Origin: JBEKYH01 sp049511115
GTDB lineage: Bacteria; Planctomycetota; Phycisphaerae; Tepidisphaerales; Tepidisphaeraceae
Reading direction: 5' to 3'
DNA length: 20,595 bases
NCBI GenBank assembly: GCA_049511115.1
Contig: JBEKYH010000024.1
Span: forward strand, 1 to 20,595
The notes beneath the pieces were generated by a model, which made no database searches, was not told the origin of the DNA, and saw only the letters and a list, made by a program, of their open reading frames with translations. A program made the position numbers and the translations under genes. Position 1 is the stretch's first letter, and the number at the start of each line of letters is the position of its first letter. This document shows, one piece after another, positions 6,861 to 14,403 of the stretch.

Positions 6861-7625
6861 ATGCTCTATGGCATGTATCTGTCGGCCACGGGTGTCATCA
6901 CCAGCGCCTAACGCCAGGACATCATCTCCAACAACTTGGCCAACTCCGAAACCACCGGATTCAAAAGGGACCTGGCCACCTTCTCCCAGCGCCCCACCGC
7001 GGATCAGGAAAATCCGCTCTGGGCCAGCCAGGGCAGCCGCCTGCTCGACATGATCGGCGGTGGAACCTACGCCTCTCCCACGATGGTCGACACCACCCAG
7101 GGAATAACCGAGCCGACCAACAACCCCCTCGATGCGGCGGTGATGGGCAGCGGCTATTTCACCGTCGCCGGCGCCGACGGCCAGCCGCGCCTCACGCGCG
7201 CCGGCCACTTCCGCATGGACAAGGACGGTCATCTCACACTCGGTACTGATCAGGCCAATCCCGTGCTCGACGCGACGGGCGTGCCCATCACGCTCGACCC
7301 GACTCAGACCACCCGCATCAATCAAAACGGACAGATTCTTCAAAATGAACAACCTGTGGCGCAACTGGGATTCTTCGACGTCCCCCAAGGCACGGCCCTG
7401 AAGAAAGACGGCGGCTCGCTGCTGGCGTATCCCACCGGCGCCAACCTGACCGCCGCCACCGGCCAGGTGCTCGGCGGATACCTGGAAAAATCAAACGTAG
7501 ACCCCGCGTCGGAACTTTCCGACCTGATGGACACCCAGCGGGAACTCGAAGCCAATGCCAACATGATCCGCTATCAGGATGAGACTCTCGGTGAACTCGT
7601 GAATACGGTCGGCAAAGTCAGTTGA
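6861..7625 (+). pseudogene. flgF: Flagellar basal-body rod protein FlgF, interrupted by an in-frame TAA
   Basis: The product would be a 254-aa proximal rod protein in the periplasm. The start ATG 6861 has a strong AAGGAG. The N-terminus MLYGMYLSATGVITSA is typical, but codon 17 (6909-6911) is TAA. Behind it the same frame resumes with RQDIISNNLANSETTGFKRD, the hallmark rod/hook N-terminal motif, and stays open to TGA 7623-7625. The usual later parts are present: DAAVMGSGYFTV, LTRAGHFRMDKDGHL, and the C-terminal GGYLEKSNVDPASELSDLM plus LEANANMIRYQDETLGELV helix. A single base change (TAC, TAT or CAA to TAA) explains the break; the aligned residue in FlgG next door is Thr. The only simple restart, TTG 6936, has no ribosome binding site and would remove the conserved helix. 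It is either a recent nonsense mutation or a sequence error. All other genes of the operon look intact. Confidence 0.85.
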
Positions 7626-7676
7626 GCGGTAACCACGCGGGCTTAAGGCTCGGACCGCTTTGAAAGATACACGCAA

Positions 7677-8501
7677 ATGGCAATCGCAGCCCTCAACTCC
7701 GCGGCCACTGGACTTCGCGCCTTGTCCACGGAAATCGACGTGGTGGCCAACAATCTGGCCAACGCCGAAACCACCGGCTTTAAAGCCAGCCGCGTCAATT
7801 TTGAAGACCTCATGTACGAGCAGCGTAAGCAGCCGGGCATCTCCAGCGGCGCCGGCAGCAACGGCGAGGTCTCCCCCGCCGGCATCTTCGTCGGATTGGG
7901 CACCAAGATCAGCAATACGCAGATTGACCTCACCCAGGGAAGCCCCAACAGCACCAATCGCCCGCTGGATGTCGCCATCCAGGGCGATGGTTTTTTTCGC
8001 GTCAAGGTCCTGGACTCTCTCGGTGACGGAACCGCCTACACGCGCAACGGCAATTTCTTCATTAACGCCACCGGCAACCTCGTGCTGGGAATGGGCGACG
8101 GCTATGAACTCGTCCCGCCCATCAAGATTCCGCCCGGCACCACCGACGACGAAATCGGCATCAGCCAGCAAGGCACGATCACCATCACCCAGCCCAATAC
8201 CAATACCAAGACCACGGTCGGCCAGCTTCAACTCTCGCTCTTCCCCAATCCGCAAGGACTCAAACTTCTTGGCGGAAGTCTATATCAGCAGACCGACGCC
8301 TCCGGAGCGCCCCTGACGGTGAATCCGGAGCAGAGCGGCTCGGGGATGATCCTGCAGGACTATCTGGAATCGAGCAACGTAGACCCCGTCAAGGAACTGG
8401 TTTCCCTCATCCAGACCCAGCGCGCCTTTGAGCTCAACAGCCAGTCGATCCAGGCCGCCGACCAGGCCCTCCAAACCATCGCCAACTTGCGTAAGGGGTA
8501 G
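7677..8501 (+). CDS. flgG: Flagellar basal-body distal rod protein FlgG
   Basis: The 274-aa protein builds the distal rod that crosses the periplasm to the hook. Its N-terminus, MAIAALNSAATGLRALSTEI, leads into DVVANNLANAETTGFKAS, the conserved rod motif. The middle contains RPLDVAIQGDGFFRV and YTRNGNFFINATGNLVLG, the FlgG-type domain. The C-terminus has GMILQDYLESSNVDPVKELV followed by LIQTQRAFELNSQSIQAADQALQTIANL, the coiled-coil-forming end. The length is close to the usual 260 aa. The start at ATG 7677 has only a weak purine stretch (GAAAG) upstream. The stop TAG (8499-8501) is one base before the flgA ATG, so the two genes are likely translationally coupled. Confidence 0.96.
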   Translation: MAIAALNSAATGLRALSTEIDVVANNLANAETTGFKASRVNFEDLMYEQRKQPGISSGAGSNGEVSPAGIFVGLGTKISNTQIDLTQGSPNSTNRPLDVAIQGDGFFRVKVLDSLGDGTAYTRNGNFFINATGNLVLGMGDGYELVPPIKIPPGTTDDEIGISQQGTITITQPNTNTKTTVGQLQLSLFPNPQGLKLLGGSLYQQTDASGAPLTVNPEQSGSGMILQDYLESSNVDPVKELVSLIQTQRAFELNSQSIQAADQALQTIANLRKG

Positions 8502-8502
8502 T

Positions 8503-9807
8503 ATGAACACAAGCCCTGACACCACCGCCCGATTTGTTCGCAAAATGGCTCTCGTCCTCGCTTCCGTAGCGCTTTGGATATGCCGCCCGCCATTCGTCCT
8601 CGCCCAGGACGACACCGACGCTTACGACACACCACAGGCCAATCCCGCGCAAGCCGAGACCGCGGTCAGCCTTGAGTCCCAGCCGGAAACAGAGAAATTC
8701 GTCCCCGATTCCACCGTTAACCTGCACTCCTTCGCCGGAGGCTCCCTGGTCTTGCGCGGCGACGCGACCGTCCCCACCGGCGCGGTAAAAGTCAAAAACA
8801 TCTGCCGTTGGCCCGACGCCGACGCCCCCTTCTTCGCCCCTGTCGCCGATCTGACCGTCGTGCACTTGCCGCCCGGTCGCCCCTACGGAAAAGTAACCAT
8901 TGATCAGGTCCGCGATACCCTGCGCGATGCCGGCATGAACATCGCCCTCGTCGATTTCGGCGGCGCTGCAACCTGCGCCGTCACCGAATCGGGCGAGCAA
9001 ATCGAAGAGCAAACCGCGCTGGCGGACTGGGCTGATTCGGCTTCGCAGCAAGCCATCGCCGCCGGCGCTACTTTTCCCATGACCCAGCCCTCATCGACTT
9101 CCGCGGCAATCGTTGCCGCATCCCCAATCCGTTCCCTCCGGCAGATTCTGACCGATGACCTCTGCCGGCGTGACGCGCTTGCCCCCGATTCAGTGGAAAT
9201 TACCTTCAATTCCGCCGACGACAAGGTGCTGAATCTCGCCGAGCCATACTTCACATTTGAAGTCACCCCGCGGCAGGTGCGCGCCTTGGCGAATCTCGCC
9301 TGGGACGTCACCATCGTCGCCGGCGCCGAGCGCCACAAGGCCATGATTTCCGCCAGCGCCCGCGTCTGGCAAACCGAGACCATCCTCGAAAAACCCCTCG
9401 CCTACGGCCAGATCATCGGCGACGGAGATTTGCAGGAAAAGCGCGTCCTCACCGACCAGACCATCGGCGAACCGCTGCTCACCAAGGATCAGGCCGTCGG
9501 CCAGGGCGCATCCAGAGACTTAAAGCCGGGCACCGTGCTGACCTCATCAATGGTCGATCCCGCCCTCCTCGCCCGGCCGGGCCAGCTCATCACCATTAAC
9601 GTGGTTCATGGCTCGTTCCGAATCACCGCGGTCGCCAAGGCCATCGAGGGTGGTTCCATGGGCCAGACCATTCGCGCTCGCAGTGACGTAGACCCAACGC
9701 AGCAGTTCGAGGTGACGCTGACCGGCCCGCAACAAGGCGTGGTCACTGGCAGCGGCGCCGAGAATCAACTCAAAAACCCCTCGCCGATCGCCGCGGCGGC
9801 CAACTAA
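8503..9807 (+). CDS. flgA: Flagellar P-ring assembly chaperone FlgA (long form)
   Basis: From ATG 8503 the protein is 434 aa, about twice the E. coli FlgA. It has a signal peptide (MALVLASVALWICRPPFVLA, then QDD). A Pro/Asp/Glu-rich N-terminal region follows, then 'VKNICRWPDADAPFFAPVADLTVV', as seen in long FlgA forms. The C-terminal SAF and FlgA domains are clear: LEKPLAYGQIIGDGDLQEKR, ASRDLKPGTVLTSSMVDPAL, ARPGQLITINVVHGSFRITA and AKAIEGGSMGQTIRARSDVD. In the periplasm FlgA helps FlgI polymerise into the P-ring, and flgI lies two genes downstream. The start was placed at ATG 8503 because AAGGGG lies at 8493-8498 and a signal peptide follows; the longer open frame back to 8428 would overlap flgG. 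Confidence 0.92.
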   Translation: MNTSPDTTARFVRKMALVLASVALWICRPPFVLAQDDTDAYDTPQANPAQAETAVSLESQPETEKFVPDSTVNLHSFAGGSLVLRGDATVPTGAVKVKNICRWPDADAPFFAPVADLTVVHLPPGRPYGKVTIDQVRDTLRDAGMNIALVDFGGAATCAVTESGEQIEEQTALADWADSASQQAIAAGATFPMTQPSSTSAAIVAASPIRSLRQILTDDLCRRDALAPDSVEITFNSADDKVLNLAEPYFTFEVTPRQVRALANLAWDVTIVAGAERHKAMISASARVWQTETILEKPLAYGQIIGDGDLQEKRVLTDQTIGEPLLTKDQAVGQGASRDLKPGTVLTSSMVDPALLARPGQLITINVVHGSFRITAVAKAIEGGSMGQTIRARSDVDPTQQFEVTLTGPQQGVVTGSGAENQLKNPSPIAAAAN

Positions 9808-9825
9808 TCGCCAAGTAGGAGTCCC

Positions 9826-10686
9826 ATGCAAAAGTCTCTTCGCGACGGTCGTCTGATGACAGTCCGGGTCTGCGCCCTGGTATTGGCCGGCGGAGTCTCC
9901 GCCCTGGCCGATCCCCCCGCCGCCGCCCCAACTCCGCCCACCCCCGCTGCCGCGTCGTCGGCGTCGAGCAGCCCAAGTGGTCCGACGTTTCAGCAGACCC
10001 CCAAGGGCGTCAACATCCCATTCGGATTGGTCGTCGAGCAGAACGGCGGATCGCTCCTCCGCGCCGAGTTGGCGTATAAGGCCGCCCAGCCCGTCGAACC
10101 CGGCGCCAAGCCCGAGGACACAAGCACCGCCACGGCGTACAGTTTCTTCGCGGTCGCCGATCCCAAGCCCAAGTCCTACAAAAAGCACGACCTGGTCAGC
10201 ATCATCGCCAAGGAGCAGAGTGGCTTCACCGCCAACGGCACCAGCACGCTGACCAAGACCCAGGACATCGACGACCAGCTCAATTCGTTCATCGCCCTGC
10301 GTCCCTCGACCATGCAGTTGCACAGCATCATCTCCGGCGGCTCGAATTTCCCGCAGATTCAGCTTCAAAACGCCCGCGATTACAAAGGCACCGGCGACGT
10401 GGAGCGCACCGACACCTTCAGCGACCGCGTCACCGCCGAAGTCGTCGATGTCAAGCCCAACGGCACGTTGGTTCTTCAAGCCATCAAGGAGATCCGCACC
10501 GACGAAGAGGACCAGCGCATGATCCTCACCGGCATCTGCCGCGCCGAAGACGTGACGGCCGACAACACGGTGCTGACCACGCAACTGTTCGACCTCGAAT
10601 TGACACAAACGCACACTGGCGCGGTCAACGACACCACCAAGCGCGGATTGCTGCCAAGATTATTGGACACTTTTAGCCCGTTCTGA
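9826..10686 (+). CDS. flgH: Flagellar L-ring protein FlgH
   Basis: The 286-aa protein forms the outer-membrane L-ring around the rod. The FlgH core is visible: GGSLLRAELAYKA, YSFFAVADPKPKSYKKHDLV followed by SIIAKEQSGFTANGTSTLTK, then DYKGTGDVERTDTFSDRVTA and EVVDVKPNGTLVLQAIKEIR, and finally LTGICRAEDVTADNTVLTTQ. A signal peptide is present (VCALVLAGGVSALA, then DPP), followed by a long Ala/Pro/Ser linker. Unlike enterobacterial FlgH there is no lipobox: no Cys follows the signal peptide, so the protein is probably not a lipoprotein. TAGGAG at 9816-9821 supports ATG 9826; ATG 9856 is an alternative start. The presence of an L-ring gene implies an outer membrane. Confidence 0.93.
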   Translation: MQKSLRDGRLMTVRVCALVLAGGVSALADPPAAAPTPPTPAAASSASSSPSGPTFQQTPKGVNIPFGLVVEQNGGSLLRAELAYKAAQPVEPGAKPEDTSTATAYSFFAVADPKPKSYKKHDLVSIIAKEQSGFTANGTSTLTKTQDIDDQLNSFIALRPSTMQLHSIISGGSNFPQIQLQNARDYKGTGDVERTDTFSDRVTAEVVDVKPNGTLVLQAIKEIRTDEEDQRMILTGICRAEDVTADNTVLTTQLFDLELTQTHTGAVNDTTKRGLLPRLLDTFSPF

Positions 10687-10750
10687 CCGATAACAACCGA
10701 TAACAACGCTCAGTCGCGCGGCGCGGCGGCTTGATTGGAAGTTATTGGAC

Positions 10751-11818
10751 ATGCGATACACGCTTCTCCTGGCTCTGCTGTTATGCCTCGCCCAGACCGC
10801 CTGGGCGGTGAAGATCGCCGACATCACGCGCATCGGCGGTCAGCGCACCAGCATCATCACCGGGCTTGGCCTGGTGTACGGATTGAAGGGAACCGGCGAC
10901 GGCGGCGATTTCACCGCGGCGATCAACCCCCTGCGCGAAATGCTCTCCAAATTCTCCGATCCGGTCCAGGTCAAGGAGCTCAATAACGCCGCTAATGTCG
11001 CCCTCGTCGCCTTGACCGCGACGATCCCCGCCAACGGCGTGCGCGACGGCGATCACCTCGATGTCCATGTCACCAGCCTCGGCGCCGCCGGCAGTCTCAA
11101 GGGCGGACGGCTCTTCGTTAGCCCCATGTTCGGGCCCATCCCCGGCGGCCTCCCAGTGGCCCTGGCCGAAGGACCCGTGGACCTGGAGGACCCCGCCACG
11201 CCCACATCGGGAATCGTTCGCGGCGCTGCTGGTGGCGCCGTGCTTGAGATGACCGTTCCCATGCGCGGCATCAGCGACGAAGGCCAATTCTCCCTCGTCA
11301 TCGACGAACCGTCCGCCTCCTGGACCATGGCCAGCACCATCGCCCAGATCATCAATGACAGCGAAGCCGGCGCCGGCGAAACCTTGGCCGTCGTCTACGA
11401 TCAGAAAAACGTCGTGGTCACCATCCCCGCCAACGAGCGCGATCATCCCGACGCCTTTATCAGCCGCGTCCAGCGCCTGCCCGTCAAGATCGTCCCCACC
11501 GAAGCGCGCGTCCAGATCAACTCCAAAACCGGCACCATCATCATCACCGGCGATGTCGAAATCAGCCCCGTCGTCATCAGCCACAAGGGCCTTTCCATTT
11601 CCACCGTGAATCCGCCCCCGGTCCCCAGCCCGCGCGCTCCGCTCGTGACCAGCCAGGATGTCATCGAAGTCGGCACTGTCCCCCAGGGAAATGGCAACCT
11701 GCAGGACTTAATCGCCGCGCTGGAACAACTCAAGGTGCCGACCGACGACCGGATCGACATCCTGAAGGAACTCTACGAAACCGGAAAACTCCACGCCAAA
11801 CTGATCATTGACGAATGA
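10751..11818 (+). CDS. flgI: Flagellar P-ring protein FlgI
   Basis: From ATG 10751 the protein is 355 aa, the normal length. The signal peptide is MRYTLLLALLLCLAQTAWA. The mature N-terminus, VKIADITRIGGQRTSIITGL followed by GLVYGLKGTGDGG, is the FlgI signature. Further conserved stretches are NAANVALVALTATIPA, DVHVTSLGAAGSLKGGRLFV, VQRLPVKIVPTEARVQINSK and TGTIIITGDVEISPVVISHK. The C-terminus has LQDLIAALEQLKVPTDDRID, then ILKELYETGKLHAKLIID. It forms the periplasmic ring around the rod with help from FlgA. An in-frame TTG at 10745 is open but less likely. The last four bases overlap the flgJ start (ATGA), indicating coupling. Confidence 0.97.
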   Translation: MRYTLLLALLLCLAQTAWAVKIADITRIGGQRTSIITGLGLVYGLKGTGDGGDFTAAINPLREMLSKFSDPVQVKELNNAANVALVALTATIPANGVRDGDHLDVHVTSLGAAGSLKGGRLFVSPMFGPIPGGLPVALAEGPVDLEDPATPTSGIVRGAAGGAVLEMTVPMRGISDEGQFSLVIDEPSASWTMASTIAQIINDSEAGAGETLAVVYDQKNVVVTIPANERDHPDAFISRVQRLPVKIVPTEARVQINSKTGTIIITGDVEISPVVISHKGLSISTVNPPPVPSPRAPLVTSQDVIEVGTVPQGNGNLQDLIAALEQLKVPTDDRIDILKELYETGKLHAKLIIDE

Positions 11819-12225
11819 ATTCCACGACGCTCCATTCTCCAAGCGCTGCATCGGCCGCGGCCGCGCTGGCCCGCCACAAGGAACTGGTGCATACCACGCA
11901 AAAGTGGGTGGCCCAGTCGTTCTACGGAACACTCCTCAAGCAGATGCGCCAGGACCCCTTCCGCAGCGAACTCTTCGACGGCGGCCGCGGCGGTCAGGTC
12001 TTCACCGAAATGTTCGACCAGCAGATCAGTGAGCGCATGGCCCGCGGAGCCCCCAACGGACTGGTCAATTCCATCGTCCGCAAAATCGAGGGCAACAAAG
12101 CCTCCGCCAATTACCTGCGCCAGTCGCGTCCCACCATCGACGATCCGCGCGGCATGGAATTAGACCCCATCGAACGCGCCAACGAATTCAAGTACGGGAG
12201 GGCCGATGTCGCGGCAATTGGTTGA
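11815..12225 (+). CDS. flgJ: Rod-binding protein, FlgJ N-terminal domain only
   Basis: The 136-aa protein corresponds to the rod-binding domain of FlgJ: VAQSFYGTLLKQMRQDPFRS, then FDGGRGGQVFTEMFDQQISE and RMARGAPNGLVNSIVRKI. The C-terminal muramidase domain of the enterobacterial protein is absent, as in many bacteria with single-domain FlgJ. The protein caps the growing rod in the periplasm; the wall-cutting enzyme must be supplied from elsewhere, and none is in the window. The start ATG overlaps the flgI stop. The 3' end overlaps flgN by 20 bp. Confidence 0.88.
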   Translation: MNSTTLHSPSAASAAAALARHKELVHTTQKWVAQSFYGTLLKQMRQDPFRSELFDGGRGGQVFTEMFDQQISERMARGAPNGLVNSIVRKIEGNKASANYLRQSRPTIDDPRGMELDPIERANEFKYGRADVAAIG

Positions 12226-12694
12226 ACTGGAAAATGTCCTCCGCCTCCTGATCGACGAGCATCGCAAGCTGCTCGTCGAAGTCGAAAAGCACCAGGTCGC
12301 CATCAAAGCGATGAATGTCGCCGCCATGGACGAATCGCGCGTGCGCCAGGAAGCCCTGCGCCTGAAAATCACCGTGCTGGAAAAACGTCGCGCCGGCGTC
12401 ACCAGCCAATTGGCCGCGGGCCACAAAATGCAGTCGGTGACGCTCACTCAGCTTGCCGAATTGAATCCGCAGTTCAGCGCCAGGCTCCTCGCCCTGCGCG
12501 ATGAATTGAGGTCAGTGATCGGCCAAATCAGCGGCCACACCCAGGTCGCCGGGAAAGTAGCCGGAGCGGTCCTGGGTCATTTGAACACCGTCGTGCGTCT
12601 GCTCACCGGCGCCATGCGCCAGGCCGGCGTTTACACCAAGCGCGGCCTGCCCCAGTCGGCCCCGCGCATCGGCGTGATGGATGCGGTTGGTTGA
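12206..12694 (+). CDS. flgN: FlgN-like chaperone for hook-filament junction proteins
   Basis: The 162-aa protein appears entirely helical, with heptad-like spacing in QLVELENVLRLLIDEHRKLL and LRLKITVLEKRRAGVTSQLA. It also has a helix near the end, GHLNTVVRLLTGAMRQAGVY, and a basic C-terminal tail. Sequence similarity to FlgN is loose, as is normal in this family. The position directly before flgK and flgL, the substrates of FlgN, makes the assignment likely. FlgN is cytoplasmic and guides FlgK and FlgL to the export gate. ATG 12206 has GGGAGGG upstream (about 12196-12202) inside the flgJ coding region. Confidence 0.78.
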   Translation: MSRQLVELENVLRLLIDEHRKLLVEVEKHQVAIKAMNVAAMDESRVRQEALRLKITVLEKRRAGVTSQLAAGHKMQSVTLTQLAELNPQFSARLLALRDELRSVIGQISGHTQVAGKVAGAVLGHLNTVVRLLTGAMRQAGVYTKRGLPQSAPRIGVMDAVG

Positions 12695-12705
12695 GGTCTT
12701 AGCGT

Positions 12706-14403
12706 ATGTCCCTGATGGGCGTCTTAAACATCGGCGGCTCGGCTCTGCAAGCGCAGCAGGCGGCGCTCCAGGTCACCAGCAACAACCTCGCCAACGCGGC
12801 CGATCCCAACTACACCGAGGAGACCGCCGAGTACGAGCCAGGCGGCGATGTTTCCACCGGAAGCGGCCTGCTCGTCGGCAGCGGCGTCAATATCGTCGCC
12901 GTGCAACGCCAGGTCGATCAGGCTCTCAACGAACGCCTTCGCTCGTCCAACAGCGACGAATCCTCCGCCACAACCCTGCAAAACTGGTCCGGCCAGGTTC
13001 AATCCGTCTTCAACGCTCTCTCTGGCAACGGCCTTTCTGACCAGCTCAATACCTTCTTCAACGACTGGTCCACCCTCGCCTCCAATCCCACGCAATCCGG
13101 CCAGCAGGGCGTCGTGGTCCAGGACGGCGCCAACGTCGCGCAAACTCTTAACGGCCTATCCAGCAACCTGAGCGATCTCTCCACCAATATGGAGAGTTCC
13201 ATCTCGCAGTCAGTTCAGCAGGTCAATCAATTGAGCGGCCAAATCGCAAGCCTGAATCAGCAAATCGTCGGCGCCAGCAACGGCGGCAGCGTGCAACCCA
13301 ACAGCCTGCTCGACCAGCGCGACGCCGACCTCAGCTCCCTCTCGCAACTGGTCAATATCCAAACCGTCCAGCAGCCCAGTGGTAGCGTCAACGTCTACCT
13401 GGGATCCGAAGCGCTAGTTGACGGAACTTCCACCCAGAACCTCACTGCGACAACCGCACAGACCAACGGCCAGATCAACACAACCGTCAATTTCCAGCAG
13501 GACGGTTCCGTGGCGTCCGTCACCAGCGGCAGCCTGGGCGGATTGCTCCAGTCCGAGCAACTCATCAACAACACCACGACGACGGTCAACTCCCTTGCCA
13601 GCAGCCTGATCTCATCGCTCAACAGCATCTATTCCAACGGCCAGGGACCCCAGGGCTACACCACTGTCACCTCCACCAACACCGTTGCCGACCCCACGCA
13701 GCCCCTTTCCAGCGCCGCCGCCGGCCTCACTTACCCCCCTACCAGCGGCACCTTCACCATCCATCTGACCAACACCACGACCGGATTAACCACCAGTTCG
13801 CTGATCCCCATCACCGAGACCGGCGGGTCCAGCGACACGACACTCAATTCCCTCGCGGCCAGCCTCAACGGCGTCAGCGGCGTACAAGCCAATGTGAACA
13901 ACGGACAACTCAGCATCTCCAGCACCAATCCCAATGTGCAGATCAGTTTCAGCAATGACACCAGCGGCGTCCTCGCGGGGCTGGGGATCAACACCTTTTT
14001 CACCGGTTCCGACGCCTCCTCGATTGCCGTTAATCCGCAGTTGACCGCGAACTCTTCGCTCCTGGCCATCTCCCAGGGTGGCGCGGGCGTCGACACTTTA
14101 ACCGCCCAGAACATTTCCAATCTGAACGACGCCCCGCAGCCAACCCTGGGCGGCTCGAGCCTGAGCGATTCCTACGACAACCTTATCCAGACCGTCGGTT
14201 CCGCCGCATCCAACGCGACCAACAACGCCACCGCCGCCACCAGCGTCCAGCAAACGCTCACGGCCCAGCAGCAGTCCCTCAGCGGCGTTTCCACCGATCA
14301 GGAAGCGCTCAACATGATTATTGAACAGCGCACCTATCAGGGCGCCGCACAATTAATATCCATCGTAGACAACATGATGCAAACCTTGCTGGCAATCACC
14401 TAA
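12706..14403 (+). CDS. flgK: Flagellar hook-associated protein 1, FlgK
   Basis: The 565-aa protein (usual 450-620) forms the junction between hook and filament. The N-terminus, LNIGGSALQAQQAALQVTSN, leads into NNLANAADPNYTEETAEYEP, the conserved D0 helix and 'NNxAN' motif. Further FlgK features are SGLLVGSGVNIVAVQRQVDQ, the helical STLASNPTQSGQQGVVVQDG and IASLNQQIVGASNGG, and LLDQRDADLSSLSQLVNIQT. The C-terminal D0 helix is DQEALNMIIEQRTYQGAAQL, then ISIVDNMMQTLLAIT. The middle (about residues 330-450) is a Ser/Thr/Asn-rich variable domain. It uses ATG 12706, with GAGG about 9 nt upstream; ATG 12715 is an alternative. Its TAA stop is joined directly to the flgL ATG. Confidence 0.95.
   Translation: MSLMGVLNIGGSALQAQQAALQVTSNNLANAADPNYTEETAEYEPGGDVSTGSGLLVGSGVNIVAVQRQVDQALNERLRSSNSDESSATTLQNWSGQVQSVFNALSGNGLSDQLNTFFNDWSTLASNPTQSGQQGVVVQDGANVAQTLNGLSSNLSDLSTNMESSISQSVQQVNQLSGQIASLNQQIVGASNGGSVQPNSLLDQRDADLSSLSQLVNIQTVQQPSGSVNVYLGSEALVDGTSTQNLTATTAQTNGQINTTVNFQQDGSVASVTSGSLGGLLQSEQLINNTTTTVNSLASSLISSLNSIYSNGQGPQGYTTVTSTNTVADPTQPLSSAAAGLTYPPTSGTFTIHLTNTTTGLTTSSLIPITETGGSSDTTLNSLAASLNGVSGVQANVNNGQLSISSTNPNVQISFSNDTSGVLAGLGINTFFTGSDASSIAVNPQLTANSSLLAISQGGAGVDTLTAQNISNLNDAPQPTLGGSSLSDSYDNLIQTVGSAASNATNNATAATSVQQTLTAQQQSLSGVSTDQEALNMIIEQRTYQGAAQLISIVDNMMQTLLAIT

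Noticed and set aside
6491..7249. Long open frame overlapping the 77-aa gene and flgF in another frame.
   Set aside because: Its product is Arg/Gly/His/Pro-rich, typical of a GC-rich shadow. The rod-protein motifs are in a different frame.
6936..7625. Treating the open frame from TTG 6936 as the real start of FlgF.
   Set aside because: No ribosome binding site precedes it, and it would remove the N-terminal helix that rod proteins need. The upstream ATG with a strong ribosome binding site and matching sequence shows the true start is 6861.
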